In this document: piece after piece, positions 55,190 to 63,564 of the stretch
Layout of the letters: each line of letters opens with the position of its first letter
Numbering within the stretch: the first letter of the stretch is position 1
NCBI GenBank assembly: GCA_043721915.1
Contig: JAYSPV010000112.1
Location: 1 to 64,000 of the forward strand
Source: UBA668 sp043721915
GTDB lineage: Bacteria; Actinomycetota; Acidimicrobiia; Acidimicrobiales; Ilumatobacteraceae
DNA length: 64,000 bases
Direction of reading: 5' to 3'
Position numbers and translations under genes: made by a program
The notes under the pieces: generated by a model
What the model was told of the DNA's origin: nothing
Database searches by the model: none
What the model saw: only the letters and a program-made list of their open reading frames with translations

Positions 55190-55888
55190 TCAGCCGCGCA
55201 GCCGGGCCAGTTCGGCGCGCAGCGCTGCGTTCTCCGCCTCTGCCTGCTCGGCGCGAGCCGCCATTTCGTCGGCCCGAGCCGCCATCTCGTCGGCGCGCCG
55301 AGACTCTCCGAGGTGCGTCAACCACGGGCGGCCATCCGGGTCTGACACGAACAGCTCGCTGCCCACGACGGCAAGGCGAACGCCGGTGTTGGGACTCGTC
55401 CAACCACGTCCGGCGTTGGCGATGCAACGGAACTGATCACCAACACGGACGTAGACGACCAGCGCACCGTCTTGCGGATCGAACATCCAGCACTCGGCGA
55501 CCCCGTGGCGCTCGTAGTACTCGAGCTTGCGAATCATCTCCTTTGCGCTGTTGCTGGGCGACCACACCTCAACGGCCAACAGCACCCGGCCGCCGAACAC
55601 CCACTGGCGATAGCTACCCATCGTGCGGTAATCGATCGGCCGCGCGAGATCGGCGATGACGGTGACATCTGGGGCGGTGACCGTCTTGTTGTCACCCTCT
55701 ACCGGGTACCAGAAGAAGTCGCCGCCGACGAACATGTCGTTGCGACCATCGAACATGCGCATGAACCCGGACACCAGCATGCGGATCACGCTGGCCTGCA
55801 GCGCATTCTCGGCCATCGGCTTGTCATCACTCTCCGGGTAGATGACATCGCCGTACACCTGGTCGGTTTCGATCAAGGGCATGGACAT
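55190..55888 (-). CDS. Uma2-family (DUF820) putative endonuclease with coiled-coil tail
   Basis: A 232-residue protein of the Uma2 family, a PD-(D/E)xK-type fold common in cyanobacteria and actinobacteria. Seen: TAPDVTVIADL, then VLLAVEVWSPSNSAKEMIRKLEYYERHGVAECWMFDP, carrying the likely catalytic Asp, Glu and Lys. The last 45 residues form a heptad-like coiled coil with ADEMAAR repeats (RRADEMAARADEMAARAEQAE...). The ATG at 55888 has an AAAGGAG ribosome-binding site; the long frame upstream runs through the prenyl synthase gene. Function of Uma2 proteins is not established. Confidence 0.88.
   Translation of the reverse strand: MSMPLIETDQVYGDVIYPESDDKPMAENALQASVIRMLVSGFMRMFDGRNDMFVGGDFFWYPVEGDNKTVTAPDVTVIADLARPIDYRTMGSYRQWVFGGRVLLAVEVWSPSNSAKEMIRKLEYYERHGVAECWMFDPQDGALVVYVRVGDQFRCIANAGRGWTSPNTGVRLAVVGSELFVSDPDGRPWLTHLGESRRADEMAARADEMAARAEQAEAENAALRAELARLRG
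55251..55292 (-). repeat. Two 21-bp tandem repeats in the Uma2 gene
   Basis: Two adjacent 21-bp units with three or fewer differences encode ADEMAAR twice, one extra coiled-coil heptad. Being in frame, gain or loss of a unit would change the length of the coil only. Confidence 0.75.
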
Positions 55889-55979
55889 CACGCTACTCCT
55901 TTCCGTCTGTGCAGTCAGCGGGGGGAAGCCGTGAGCCTGACGGTACGGAGAGGGTGCGACAGAGTTGGTTCGCTGGGCG

Positions 55980-56960
55980 CTACAGAGTGGCGAGGAGGCT
56001 GGCGGGGGCGGCACGCAGTACGTCGCTGGCGGCGGACGACGGCAGCCGATCACAAGCGGCCTCGGCACGCGCCGACCACTCGCGAGCGACCGACATCGCG
56101 GCGGCGACGCCCTCGTTGGAACGCACGATTCCCAACGCCTTCTCCTGCTCGACACCGACCAGCGGCTTGCCCAACAACGACAGCAGCTCGACGGCGGGCA
56201 CCCCGCCCGCCTGCAGCGTGCGCAGCACCGGAAGTGTGTACACACCCTCGACCATGTCGTGGCCGGCGGGCTTGCCCAGCTGCTCGTCGGTGGCGGTGAT
56301 GTCGAGCAGGTCGTCGGCAATCTGGAAGACCATCCCGAACGACTCGCCGTATTCGGTGAGCGCATCGATGATGGCGCGATCGAGATCTGCGACCAGGCCG
56401 CCGATGCGCGCAGCCGTGGCGAACAACGAAGCCGTCTTACCACTGATGCTGCTGAGGTAGCTGGCCTCGGGGCGAGCCGCGTTGTACGTGTGGCGCAGTT
56501 CCTCGATCTGGCCTTCGCACAGGCGACCGATCGTGCGGGCCAGCAGCCCCGCAACCTCGGTGCCCAAGGAGGCGGCGATCTCCGAAGCCCGCGACAGCAG
56601 GTAGTCGCCAGCGAGGATCGCTTGCAGGTTGCCCCACTTGGCGTTCACCGTGTCGACCCCGCGGCGCATGTTGGCCTCGTCCATCACGTCGTCGTGGTAG
56701 AGCGACCCGGTCTGCACCAGCTCGCAGGCGATGCCACCCTGCACCGATCGTTCGTGGAGGTCGGCGCCGGCAGCACCTGCAACCTGCGCCGCGACCACGG
56801 TGAGGATCGGGCGAAGGCGCTTGCCGCCGGCGACGATCAGGTGCGACGCGATGTCGTTGAGGTAGGGATCCGACGTGTGCACGGACTCCTTCAGCGCAGC
56901 TTCGATCCGCGCGAGATCGGCGGCATGGCTGGGCAGCGCGAACAGCGGAGCAGACGACAC
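55980..56960 (-). CDS. Polyprenyl diphosphate synthase (trans-isoprenyl chain)
   Basis: A 326-residue all-helical prenyl synthase that elongates allylic diphosphates with IPP. First aspartate-rich motif DDVMD (90-94, in LYHDDVMDEANMRRG) and second DDLLD (216-220). GGKRLRPIL at 45-53 binds IPP. Small residues before the first motif (TGSLYH) suggest a long-chain product, as needed for menaquinone, so a heptaprenyl- to nonaprenyl-type synthase is likely; chain length is inference. GTG start with TAACCT 6 nt upstream (leaderless). Divergent from clpC. Confidence 0.92.
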   Translation of the reverse strand: MSSAPLFALPSHAADLARIEAALKESVHTSDPYLNDIASHLIVAGGKRLRPILTVVAAQVAGAAGADLHERSVQGGIACELVQTGSLYHDDVMDEANMRRGVDTVNAKWGNLQAILAGDYLLSRASEIAASLGTEVAGLLARTIGRLCEGQIEELRHTYNAARPEASYLSSISGKTASLFATAARIGGLVADLDRAIIDALTEYGESFGMVFQIADDLLDITATDEQLGKPAGHDMVEGVYTLPVLRTLQAGGVPAVELLSLLGKPLVGVEQEKALGIVRSNEGVAAAMSVAREWSARAEAACDRLPSSAASDVLRAAPASLLATL

Positions 56961-56966
56961 GCCGCA

Positions 56967-56972
56967 AGGTTA
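56967..56972 (-). promoter_or_regulatory. Putative -10 element (TAACCT), leaderless prenyl synthase promoter
   Basis: TAACCT ends exactly 6 nt before the GTG start of the prenyl synthase gene on the minus strand. No ribosome-binding site is present. Confidence 0.55.
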
Positions 56973-57073
56973 CGTCACATCACACGTACCCCTCCAACGG
57001 CAGCGAACATCAAGGGTGTGTCAGGGAGCACAAGACCGAGGCCCGCACAGCGTTGCGGACGGTTGCCCACCGA

Positions 57074-57079
57074 TACACT
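57074..57079 (+). promoter_or_regulatory. Putative -10 element (TACACT), leaderless clpC promoter
   Basis: TACACT ends 6 nt before the clpC ATG; a TTGCGG about 15 nt further upstream could be a weak -35. The transcript would start at the A of ATG. This sets the start at 57086 rather than at an earlier in-frame codon. Confidence 0.55.
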
Positions 57080-57085
57080 TCAGAC

Positions 57086-59656
57086 ATGTTTGAACGCTTC
57101 ACCGATCGGGCTCGTCGGGTGGTCGTGCTGGCGCAGGAAGAAGCTCGCCTGCTGAACCACAGCTACATCGGCACCGAGCACATCCTCCTCGGCCTCATCC
57201 ACGAAGGCGAGGGTGTCGCCGCGAAGGCGATGGAATCGCTGGGCATCTCGCTGGAGGCTGTTCGCAGCCAGGTGGAGGAGATCATCGGGCAGGGCGGCTC
57301 GTCGCCATCCGGCCACATCCCCTTCACCCCGCGGGCCAAGAAGGTGCTCGAGCTGTCGCTGCGCGAGGCGTTGCAGCTCGGCCACAACTACATCGGCACC
57401 GAGCACATCCTGCTCGGCCTCATCCGCGAGGGGGAGGGCGTCGCAGCACAGGTGCTCGTCAAGCTGGGCGCAGATCTCAGCCGTGTGCGCCAGCAGGTCA
57501 TCCAGTTGCTGTCGGGCTACCAGGGTGGCCAAGGCAAGGGCGAGCCCCAGGCAGCAGCTGCCGCCGGCGCCGCCACAGCCGCCAAGGAAGAAGCCTCCGA
57601 CAAGGGCAACAGCCAGATCCTCGATCAGTTCGGTCGCAACCTCACTCAGCTCGCCCGCGAGAAGAAGCTCGATCCTGTGATCGGGCGCTCGCGTGAGATG
57701 GAGCGCGTGATGCAGATCCTCAGCCGCCGCACCAAGAACAACCCTGTCCTCATCGGCGAGCCCGGCGTCGGCAAGACCGCCATCGTCGAAGGGCTGGCTC
57801 AGAAGATCGTCAGCAACGATGTCCCCGATACGTTGCGCAACAAGCAGCTGTACACGCTCGACCTCGGTGCCCTCGTCGCCGGCAGCCGTTACCGCGGCGA
57901 TTTCGAAGAGCGGCTCAAGAAGGTGCTCAAGGAGATCCGCACTCGCGGCGACATCATCTTGTTCATCGACGAGATTCACACGCTCGTCGGCGCCGGCGCC
58001 GCCGAAGGCGCAATCGATGCGGCGAGCATCCTCAAGCCGATGCTGGCCCGCGGCGAGCTGCAGACCATCGGCGCCACCACCACCGATGAGTACCGCAAGC
58101 ACCTCGAGAAGGATGCGGCACTAGAGCGCCGCTTCCAGCCGGTGAAGGTGGAGGAGCCCACGCTCGCCCACACCATCGAGATCCTGCGCGGCGTGCGCGA
58201 CAAGTACGAGGCGCACCACCGTGTCACCATCACCGATCAGGCCATCGTCGCCGCCGCCAACCTGGCCGACCGCTACATCAGCGATCGCCACCTCCCCGAC
58301 AAGGCCATCGACCTCATCGACGAAGCCGGCAGCCGGCTGCGCATCAAGCGCATGGCAACGCCGCCGGATCTCAAGGAGCTCGAGCAGAAGCTCACCGACG
58401 TCCAGGAAGCCAAGAAGCGCGCCGTTGAAGAGCAGCGCTTCGAGGAAGCCGGCCGCCTGCGCGACCAGGAGAAGTCGCTGCTCGAAGAGAAGGCCACCAA
58501 AGAGGCCGAGGTGAAGGCCAGCGGCGTCGACCTGTTCGACGAGGTCGACGAGGAAGCCATCGCCGAAGTGCTCAGCATCTGGACCGGCATCCCCGTGTTC
58601 AAGCTCACCGAGGAAGAGACGGCGAAACTTCTCAACATGGAAGGTGAGCTCCACAAGCGGATCATCGGCCAGGAGAACGCCGTCAGGGCCGTCAGCCAGA
58701 GCGTCCGGCGTACCCGCGCCGGCCTCAAGGACCCCAAGCGCCCCAGTGGCTCGTTCATCTTCCTCGGGCCTACCGGCGTCGGCAAGACCGAACTGGCCAA
58801 GACCCTCGCCGAGTACCTGTTCGGCGACGAGAAGAGCCTGATCTCGCTCGACATGTCCGAGTACATGGAGAAGCACACCGTCAGCCGCCTGGTCGGCTCA
58901 CCCCCCGGGTACGTCGGGTACGAAGAGGGCGGCCAGCTCACCGAAGCCGTGCGGCGCAAGCCGTTCAGCGTGGTGCTGTTCGACGAGATCGAGAAGGCCC
59001 ACCCCGACGTGTTCAACACGCTGCTCCAGATCTTGGAGGAGGGCCGTCTCACCGACAGCCAGGGCCGCACGGTCGACTTCCGCAACACGGTGCTGATCAT
59101 GACCTCGAACCTCGGCTCCAGCGATCTGCGCAAGGCCAACGTCGGCTTCACCAAGATCGACGAAGCAATGAGCTACGAGCGGATGAAGGACAAGGTCACC
59201 GACGCGCTGAAGGGCCACTTCCGCCCCGAGTTCCTCAACCGCATCGACGAAGTCATCGTCTTCCACGAGCACAGCCGCGACGCTGTCATGCAGATGGTCG
59301 ATCTGATGACCAAGCGCCTCACTGGCCAGCTGGAGAACCAGGGCCTCGGCATCGAGCTCACACAGGCGGCCAAGGAACTGTTGGCGGAGAAGGGCTACGA
59401 CCCGCAGTTGGGCGCCCGGCCGCTACGCCGTGCGATTCAGCGGATGATCGAAGACGTGCTCTCGGAGAAGATCCTCTACAAGGAGTTCCACGCCGGCGAG
59501 ATCATCGTGGTCGACACGATGGACGACCCGGATCGCCCAGGCGACAAGAAGCTGTCGTTCACGGCGGTGGAAGGCTTCAAGCCGCCTGCCGCGGTGGAAC
59601 TGGCGACGACGGCCTCGCCCGACATCGCGGTCGAGCCCCCTGCACCCAACGACTAG
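57086..59656 (+). CDS. clpC: ClpC ATPase, ClpP-protease partner
   Basis: An 856-residue AAA+ unfoldase that feeds proteins to ClpP in the cytoplasm. Two Clp-N repeats (about 3-145, each with HNYIGTEHILLGLI-type sequence), first ATPase domain with Walker A GEPGVGKT (224-231) and Walker B LFIDEIHTLVGAG, a middle region with a UVR motif (EEQRFEEAGRLRDQEKSLLEE), second ATPase domain with GPTGVGKT at about 562-569, and the C-terminal Clp_C domain. Length and order are standard for actinobacterial ClpC1. The C-terminal tail after VEGFKPP is Ala/Pro-rich. clpP is not in the window. Leaderless promoter context. Confidence 0.98.
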   Translation: MFERFTDRARRVVVLAQEEARLLNHSYIGTEHILLGLIHEGEGVAAKAMESLGISLEAVRSQVEEIIGQGGSSPSGHIPFTPRAKKVLELSLREALQLGHNYIGTEHILLGLIREGEGVAAQVLVKLGADLSRVRQQVIQLLSGYQGGQGKGEPQAAAAAGAATAAKEEASDKGNSQILDQFGRNLTQLAREKKLDPVIGRSREMERVMQILSRRTKNNPVLIGEPGVGKTAIVEGLAQKIVSNDVPDTLRNKQLYTLDLGALVAGSRYRGDFEERLKKVLKEIRTRGDIILFIDEIHTLVGAGAAEGAIDAASILKPMLARGELQTIGATTTDEYRKHLEKDAALERRFQPVKVEEPTLAHTIEILRGVRDKYEAHHRVTITDQAIVAAANLADRYISDRHLPDKAIDLIDEAGSRLRIKRMATPPDLKELEQKLTDVQEAKKRAVEEQRFEEAGRLRDQEKSLLEEKATKEAEVKASGVDLFDEVDEEAIAEVLSIWTGIPVFKLTEEETAKLLNMEGELHKRIIGQENAVRAVSQSVRRTRAGLKDPKRPSGSFIFLGPTGVGKTELAKTLAEYLFGDEKSLISLDMSEYMEKHTVSRLVGSPPGYVGYEEGGQLTEAVRRKPFSVVLFDEIEKAHPDVFNTLLQILEEGRLTDSQGRTVDFRNTVLIMTSNLGSSDLRKANVGFTKIDEAMSYERMKDKVTDALKGHFRPEFLNRIDEVIVFHEHSRDAVMQMVDLMTKRLTGQLENQGLGIELTQAAKELLAEKGYDPQLGARPLRRAIQRMIEDVLSEKILYKEFHAGEIIVVDTMDDPDRPGDKKLSFTAVEGFKPPAAVELATTASPDIAVEPPAPND

Positions 59657-59663
59657 CCGAGCA

Positions 59664-59682
59664 GCGCGGCCACCCGCCGCGC
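59664..59682 (+). terminator. GC-rich hairpin after clpC
   Basis: 7-bp perfect arms (59664-59670 and 59676-59682) around a CACCC loop, 7 nt after the clpC stop codon. No T-run follows. Position fits a terminator for clpC. Confidence 0.45.
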
Positions 59683-59705
59683 CATCGGGCTGACAGAATG
59701 TGCTC

Positions 59706-60491
59706 ATGCGTCGCCTGCTCGCTCTGATCGTCGTCGCGCTCGCGCTCACCGCCTGCAAGATCGACGCCACCGTGGCAGTTGTGGTCGAGCCGGACGGTTC
59801 TGGCACGATCGCGCTCACGATCGTCGCCGATGCAGACGTGGTGACCCAGGCACCTGGCCTGGCAGACGACCTCCGTTTCGACGACGCCATCGCTGCAGGC
59901 TGGGAGCTGACCGGGCCGGCCCCCACCGAGGTCGGCGGCCTGACGGTCACCCTGACCCACGCCTTCGTCACCGTCGAGGAGGCGACCGCACTGCTGCAGT
60001 CCGTCAACGGTTCCGGGGGACCGTTGCACGACGTGGCGCTCACCCGAGTGGTCGAGGGCAATGCCGTCACCACGTCGCTCACCGGCAACATCCGGGTGGA
60101 GGGTGGGATGGACGCCTTCGCCGATCCCGAGGTGCTCGCCGCGATCGGTGGCAGCCCCTACGCCGACAACATTGCCGCCACCGGCCAGCGCCCCGCCGAC
60201 GTCGTGACGTTCACGATGACGGCTGATCTGCCAGGCGATGCAGGCGTACCGGCGAATGGCGATGCGGCCGAAGGGCCGATCACGTGGTCGGTGCCCTTGG
60301 ATGGCACCACCGCGGATCTGGCCACCACCTCGGTCTTCACCGGCTCAACGACCGGCGACAGCGTGTGGGGCACAGTGGCCACGGTTGCCCTGGTTGCCCT
60401 GATCGCGTGGTGCGTCGTCGCCATCGCATTCATCTCGATCGTGGCGAGAGCCCGTCGCGCGCGGGCCCGTCGCCGCCCCGTCGCACGCTAA
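59706..60491 (+). CDS. Lipoprotein with C-terminal membrane helix, unknown function
   Basis: A 261-residue exported protein. Lipoprotein signal MRRLLALIVVALALTACK with the lipidation cysteine in LTAC (about 18). The mature domain (about 20-215) is beta-rich with 'VVVEPDGSGTIALTIVAD', similar to small DUF3153-like lipoproteins of actinobacteria. A C-terminal helix (TVATVALVALIAWCVVAIAFISIV) and Arg-rich tail anchor it a second time. The ATG at 59706 is chosen over the GTG two codons earlier; CAGAAT lies 6 nt before it, one mismatch from the leaderless pattern. Confidence 0.82.
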   Translation: MRRLLALIVVALALTACKIDATVAVVVEPDGSGTIALTIVADADVVTQAPGLADDLRFDDAIAAGWELTGPAPTEVGGLTVTLTHAFVTVEEATALLQSVNGSGGPLHDVALTRVVEGNAVTTSLTGNIRVEGGMDAFADPEVLAAIGGSPYADNIAATGQRPADVVTFTMTADLPGDAGVPANGDAAEGPITWSVPLDGTTADLATTSVFTGSTTGDSVWGTVATVALVALIAWCVVAIAFISIVARARRARARRRPVAR

Positions 60492-60538
60492 CGGACCCGC
60501 CACCCGCTCTGATCGCGCACCATGTCACACCCGTTCCC

Positions 60539-60544
60539 TAGGGT
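60539..60544 (+). promoter_or_regulatory. Putative -10 element (TAGGGT), leaderless radA promoter
   Basis: TAGGGT is followed by 6 nt and the radA ATG. No ribosome-binding site. Matches the other leaderless sites in spacing. Confidence 0.55.
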
Positions 60545-60550
60545 GCTCGC

Positions 60551-61906
60551 ATGGCCAAGGTTCGCGTCGTCTACCGCTGCACGGAGTGCGGCACCTCCAC
60601 ACCGAAGTGGGGCGGTCGGTGCGGTGCCTGCGAGGCGTGGAACTCCCTCGTCGAAGACGTCGATCTTCCGGATCCGGTAGCCGGCCACAATCTCGGGCCG
60701 TCGGCGCCGGCCACACCGATCGGCTCGGTCGATGCCTCGTTCGCGCAGCCTCAGTCCACCGGCATCCCCGAGCTCGACCGCGTGCTCGGCGGGGGCCTCG
60801 TGCCCGGGTCGGTCACCCTGCTGGGCGGCGAGCCCGGCATCGGAAAGAGCACACTGCTGCTGCAGCTGTTGGCCCAGTGGCCCCAGCGCACGCTATACGT
60901 CAGCGCCGAAGAGAGCGCCCAACAGGTGCGGTTGCGTGCAGAGCGGCTCGATGCCGTGCGCCCCGAGCTGTGGTTGCTGCCCGAGACTTCGCTCCCCCAC
61001 ATCATCGCCGCGATCGACGACGTACAGCCCCAGCTCGTGGTCATCGACAGCATCCAGTCGATCGCCGATCCCGAGGTGCCGTCGGCCCCCGGCAGCGTCG
61101 TGCAAGTCCGCGGCTGCGCACATCGCCTGGTCGGCGAGGCGAAGCGGCGCAATCTGCCGATCGTGATGGTCGGCCATGTCACCAAGGAGGGCGGGTTGGC
61201 GGGGCCACGCGTCCTCGAGCACGTGGTCGACACCGTGCTCAGCTTCGAAGGTGACCGCCACCACTCCTTGCGCCTGCTCAGGGCGGCGAAGCATCGCTTC
61301 GGCCCCACCAACGAGCTCGGCGTGTTCGAGATGGCGGGCGAGGGCCTCATCGGCGTGCCCGATGCGAGCAAGCTGTTCCTCACCGATCGCCGTACCGGTG
61401 TCGCCGGCTCGGCGATCACTCCCACGCTCGAGGGCCAGCGGCCGCTCCTCGTCGAGGTGCAGGCGCTCACCAACAAGGTCAATCCGGGAGTGCCGCCACG
61501 GCGCAGCGCGCAGGGGCTCGATCCTGGCCGGCTGGCATTGCTGCTCGCCGTGCTCGAGCGGCGGTCTCGGTTGCAAATGGGGCAGCACGAGGTCTTTGTT
61601 TCCGCCGTTGGTGGCGTTCGGCTCACCGAGCCCGGTGCAGATCTTCCGGTGTGTCTCGCGCTGGTCAGCGCGCTCCTCGACCGCCCCATCCCATCCGATG
61701 TCGTGGTCTTCGGCGAGGTCGGACTCGCCGGCGAGCTGCGCCAGGTCGCGCACGCACCACGGCGCCTGGCCGAGGCCGCACGCATGGGCTTCACGCGCGC
61801 CATCGTGCCGGCCAACTCGCCACACGGCGCAGAAGGCATCTCGCTCACCCGGGTGGCTACCGTCAACGAGGCGTTGGTCGCAGTCGGCCTCTCCGGGCGG
61901 CCCTGA
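60551..61906 (+). CDS. radA: DNA repair protein RadA/Sms
   Basis: A 451-residue RecA-like helicase that promotes branch migration in recombination. N-terminal zinc finger C10-x2-C13 ... C24-x2-C27, Walker A GGEPGIGKST (92-101), Walker B LVVIDSIQS, the RadA signature in the form KHRFG, and a C-terminal Lon-like domain (VSAVGGVRLTEPGADLPVCLAL ... FGEVGLAGELRQV). The usual signature is KNRFG; the second residue is His here. Length standard. Confidence 0.97.
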   Translation: MAKVRVVYRCTECGTSTPKWGGRCGACEAWNSLVEDVDLPDPVAGHNLGPSAPATPIGSVDASFAQPQSTGIPELDRVLGGGLVPGSVTLLGGEPGIGKSTLLLQLLAQWPQRTLYVSAEESAQQVRLRAERLDAVRPELWLLPETSLPHIIAAIDDVQPQLVVIDSIQSIADPEVPSAPGSVVQVRGCAHRLVGEAKRRNLPIVMVGHVTKEGGLAGPRVLEHVVDTVLSFEGDRHHSLRLLRAAKHRFGPTNELGVFEMAGEGLIGVPDASKLFLTDRRTGVAGSAITPTLEGQRPLLVEVQALTNKVNPGVPPRRSAQGLDPGRLALLLAVLERRSRLQMGQHEVFVSAVGGVRLTEPGADLPVCLALVSALLDRPIPSDVVVFGEVGLAGELRQVAHAPRRLAEAARMGFTRAIVPANSPHGAEGISLTRVATVNEALVAVGLSGRP

Positions 61907-62000
61907 TGTGCCATTCGAGCGCTCCCGGGGGGCCATCACCGGCGCAGCGCCGGGGCGATCCGCGCACTGCGGGCTGGCGGTTGGATGAGAGGCTGTCGGG

Positions 62001-62561
62001 ATGAGCACTCCCTCCACGCGCTTCGATGCAGCCGCCTCCCAGTTCGCTGCCCTACTCGCCGCAGTGCCGGCCGATGGCTGGGCGACTCCGTCTGCGTGCG
62101 ACGGCTGGTCGGTGGCCGAGGTGTTGCAGCACGTGGTCACCACCGAAGCCGACTTCTTGGCACAGCGGGGGCTGGCGATCGACGCCCTGTCCGGCGCAGC
62201 CGATGCGGCCGCGATCGACGCGTGGCCGGCAGTGCGTGTCGCGATGCGGGCCGCGCTCGACGATCCCAACGTTGCGACAACCGCATTCGACGGGTACTTC
62301 GGCCCCACCACCATCGAGGCCGTGGTCGACCGCTTCTACACGATGGACCTGATCGTGCACCGCTGGGACATCGCCGCCGCACTCGATCTGGGGGAGCACA
62401 GCGTGCTCAGCACGGCCGAGCTGGCGGCTGTTCGTGGCAACCTCGTCGGCCTCGAGGCCGTCATGCGCTCCCCCGGCCTGTTCGGGCCGGCGGTTGCGGT
62501 GCCTGCCGAGGCCGACGAGCAGGCCACCCTGCTCGGGTACATCGGGCGCGCTGGCGGCTGA
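62001..62561 (+). CDS. TIGR03086/maleylpyruvate-isomerase-like DinB-fold protein
   Basis: A 186-residue helical protein of the mycothiol-dependent maleylpyruvate isomerase-like group. Possible metal ligands are H44 (LQHVVTTEADF, with E49) and H120/D123 (VHRWDIAAAL), as in the DinB fold. CDGWSVAEVLQHV near residue 33-45 is the usual family opening. Such proteins are frequent in mycothiol-producing actinobacteria; most have no known substrate. ATG start, weak GAGAGG upstream. Convergent with the metallo-hydrolase gene. Confidence 0.85.
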   Translation: MSTPSTRFDAAASQFAALLAAVPADGWATPSACDGWSVAEVLQHVVTTEADFLAQRGLAIDALSGAADAAAIDAWPAVRVAMRAALDDPNVATTAFDGYFGPTTIEAVVDRFYTMDLIVHRWDIAAALDLGEHSVLSTAELAAVRGNLVGLEAVMRSPGLFGPAVAVPAEADEQATLLGYIGRAGG

Positions 62562-62589
62562 CGCACATCGCCCCGGCCTGTTCGGCGGC

Positions 62590-63564
62590 TCACGCCGGAT
62601 GGTAGGGCGTGGTGACACCCGGCTGGTCACCTTCGAAGGTGACCAGGCCGTCATCGACCAGCTTGATCAGGTGCGCGAGCACGCTGCGGCCGGCGGGCTT
62701 GTACAGCTTCTCGTTGACACCGACATAGAGCTGACGCACCATGTCGGGAATCAGGGTCGTCCCGGCTCGCACCGCCGCCAGGACACCGGCCTCACGCTCC
62801 AGGCGGTGCTGGACGAACTCGTCGATGAACACCGCGACATCGGTGACCGGTGCGCCATGCGTGGGCCACATGATCGCGGGATCGAGCGCGCGGACCCGCT
62901 CCAGTGAGTTGAGGTAGTCGCGCATGTTGCCGTCCGGAGGCCCAATCACGGTGGTGCTCCAGCCCATGATGTGGTCTCCAGTGAACAGCGCGCGGTGTTC
63001 CTCCAGCAAGAAGCAGAGGTGATTCGAGGTGTGGCCGGGCGTGTGAATCGCACGCAGCGTCCAGCCGTCCCCCGCCGCCGCCACCTCGTTGTCCGCCACG
63101 CGAACGTCGGGGTCGAAGGCCGTGTCCAGCGACTCCTCCACCTTCGGCTCGCCCGCAGCCTCGGCCTCTGCGGCGGCGGCCGCTTCGTCGTCATCGGGCT
63201 CGTCGGGGGCGTTGTCGTCCTCCACCCAGTCGGGGCTGAGCGCGTGCGGCCCGAACGCGACGGTGGGGGCGCCGGTGTGCTCGCGTAGACACGCCGCGAG
63301 CGGCGAATGATCGCTGTGGCAGTGGGTGACCAGGATGGCGATGACGCGTTCACCCGCCACCGCAGCCTGCAGCGCGTCGCGATGGCTGTCGCTGATCGGG
63401 CCCGGATCGATGACTGCGACATCTCCCTCGCCGATGATGTACGTGCCCGTCCCGTGATACGTGAACTTCGAGGGGTTCTTGGCGATCACCCGTCGGATCA
63501 GTGGCGCCACCTGCACGACTTCCCCGTAGCGCGGATCGTCGAGCGTGACGAAAGGGATGCTCAC
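62590..63564 (-). CDS. Metallo-beta-lactamase-fold hydrolase with acidic insertion
   Basis: A 324-residue hydrolase. Metal motif H81-C-H83-S-D85-H86, then HTPGHTSNHLCFLL and FTGDHIMGW carrying further ligands, and a C-terminal winged-helix-like end as in LACTB2-type proteins. Between the first metal motif and the next block there is an insertion of about 45 residues (about 112-158) that is mostly Asp, Glu, Ala and Pro (WVEDDNAPDEPDDDEAAAAAE). Its start overlaps the asparaginase-like gene stop by 4 bp (ATGA), so the two are co-translated. Substrate unknown. Confidence 0.88.
   Translation of the reverse strand: MSIPFVTLDDPRYGEVVQVAPLIRRVIAKNPSKFTYHGTGTYIIGEGDVAVIDPGPISDSHRDALQAAVAGERVIAILVTHCHSDHSPLAACLREHTGAPTVAFGPHALSPDWVEDDNAPDEPDDDEAAAAAEAEAAGEPKVEESLDTAFDPDVRVADNEVAAAGDGWTLRAIHTPGHTSNHLCFLLEEHRALFTGDHIMGWSTTVIGPPDGNMRDYLNSLERVRALDPAIMWPTHGAPVTDVAVFIDEFVQHRLEREAGVLAAVRAGTTLIPDMVRQLYVGVNEKLYKPAGRSVLAHLIKLVDDGLVTFEGDQPGVTTPYHPA

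Noticed and set aside
61940..61965. GC-rich palindrome between radA and the TIGR03086 gene
   Set aside because: The arms are nearly contiguous with too small a loop and no T-run; not distinct enough from background in this GC-rich DNA to call a terminator.
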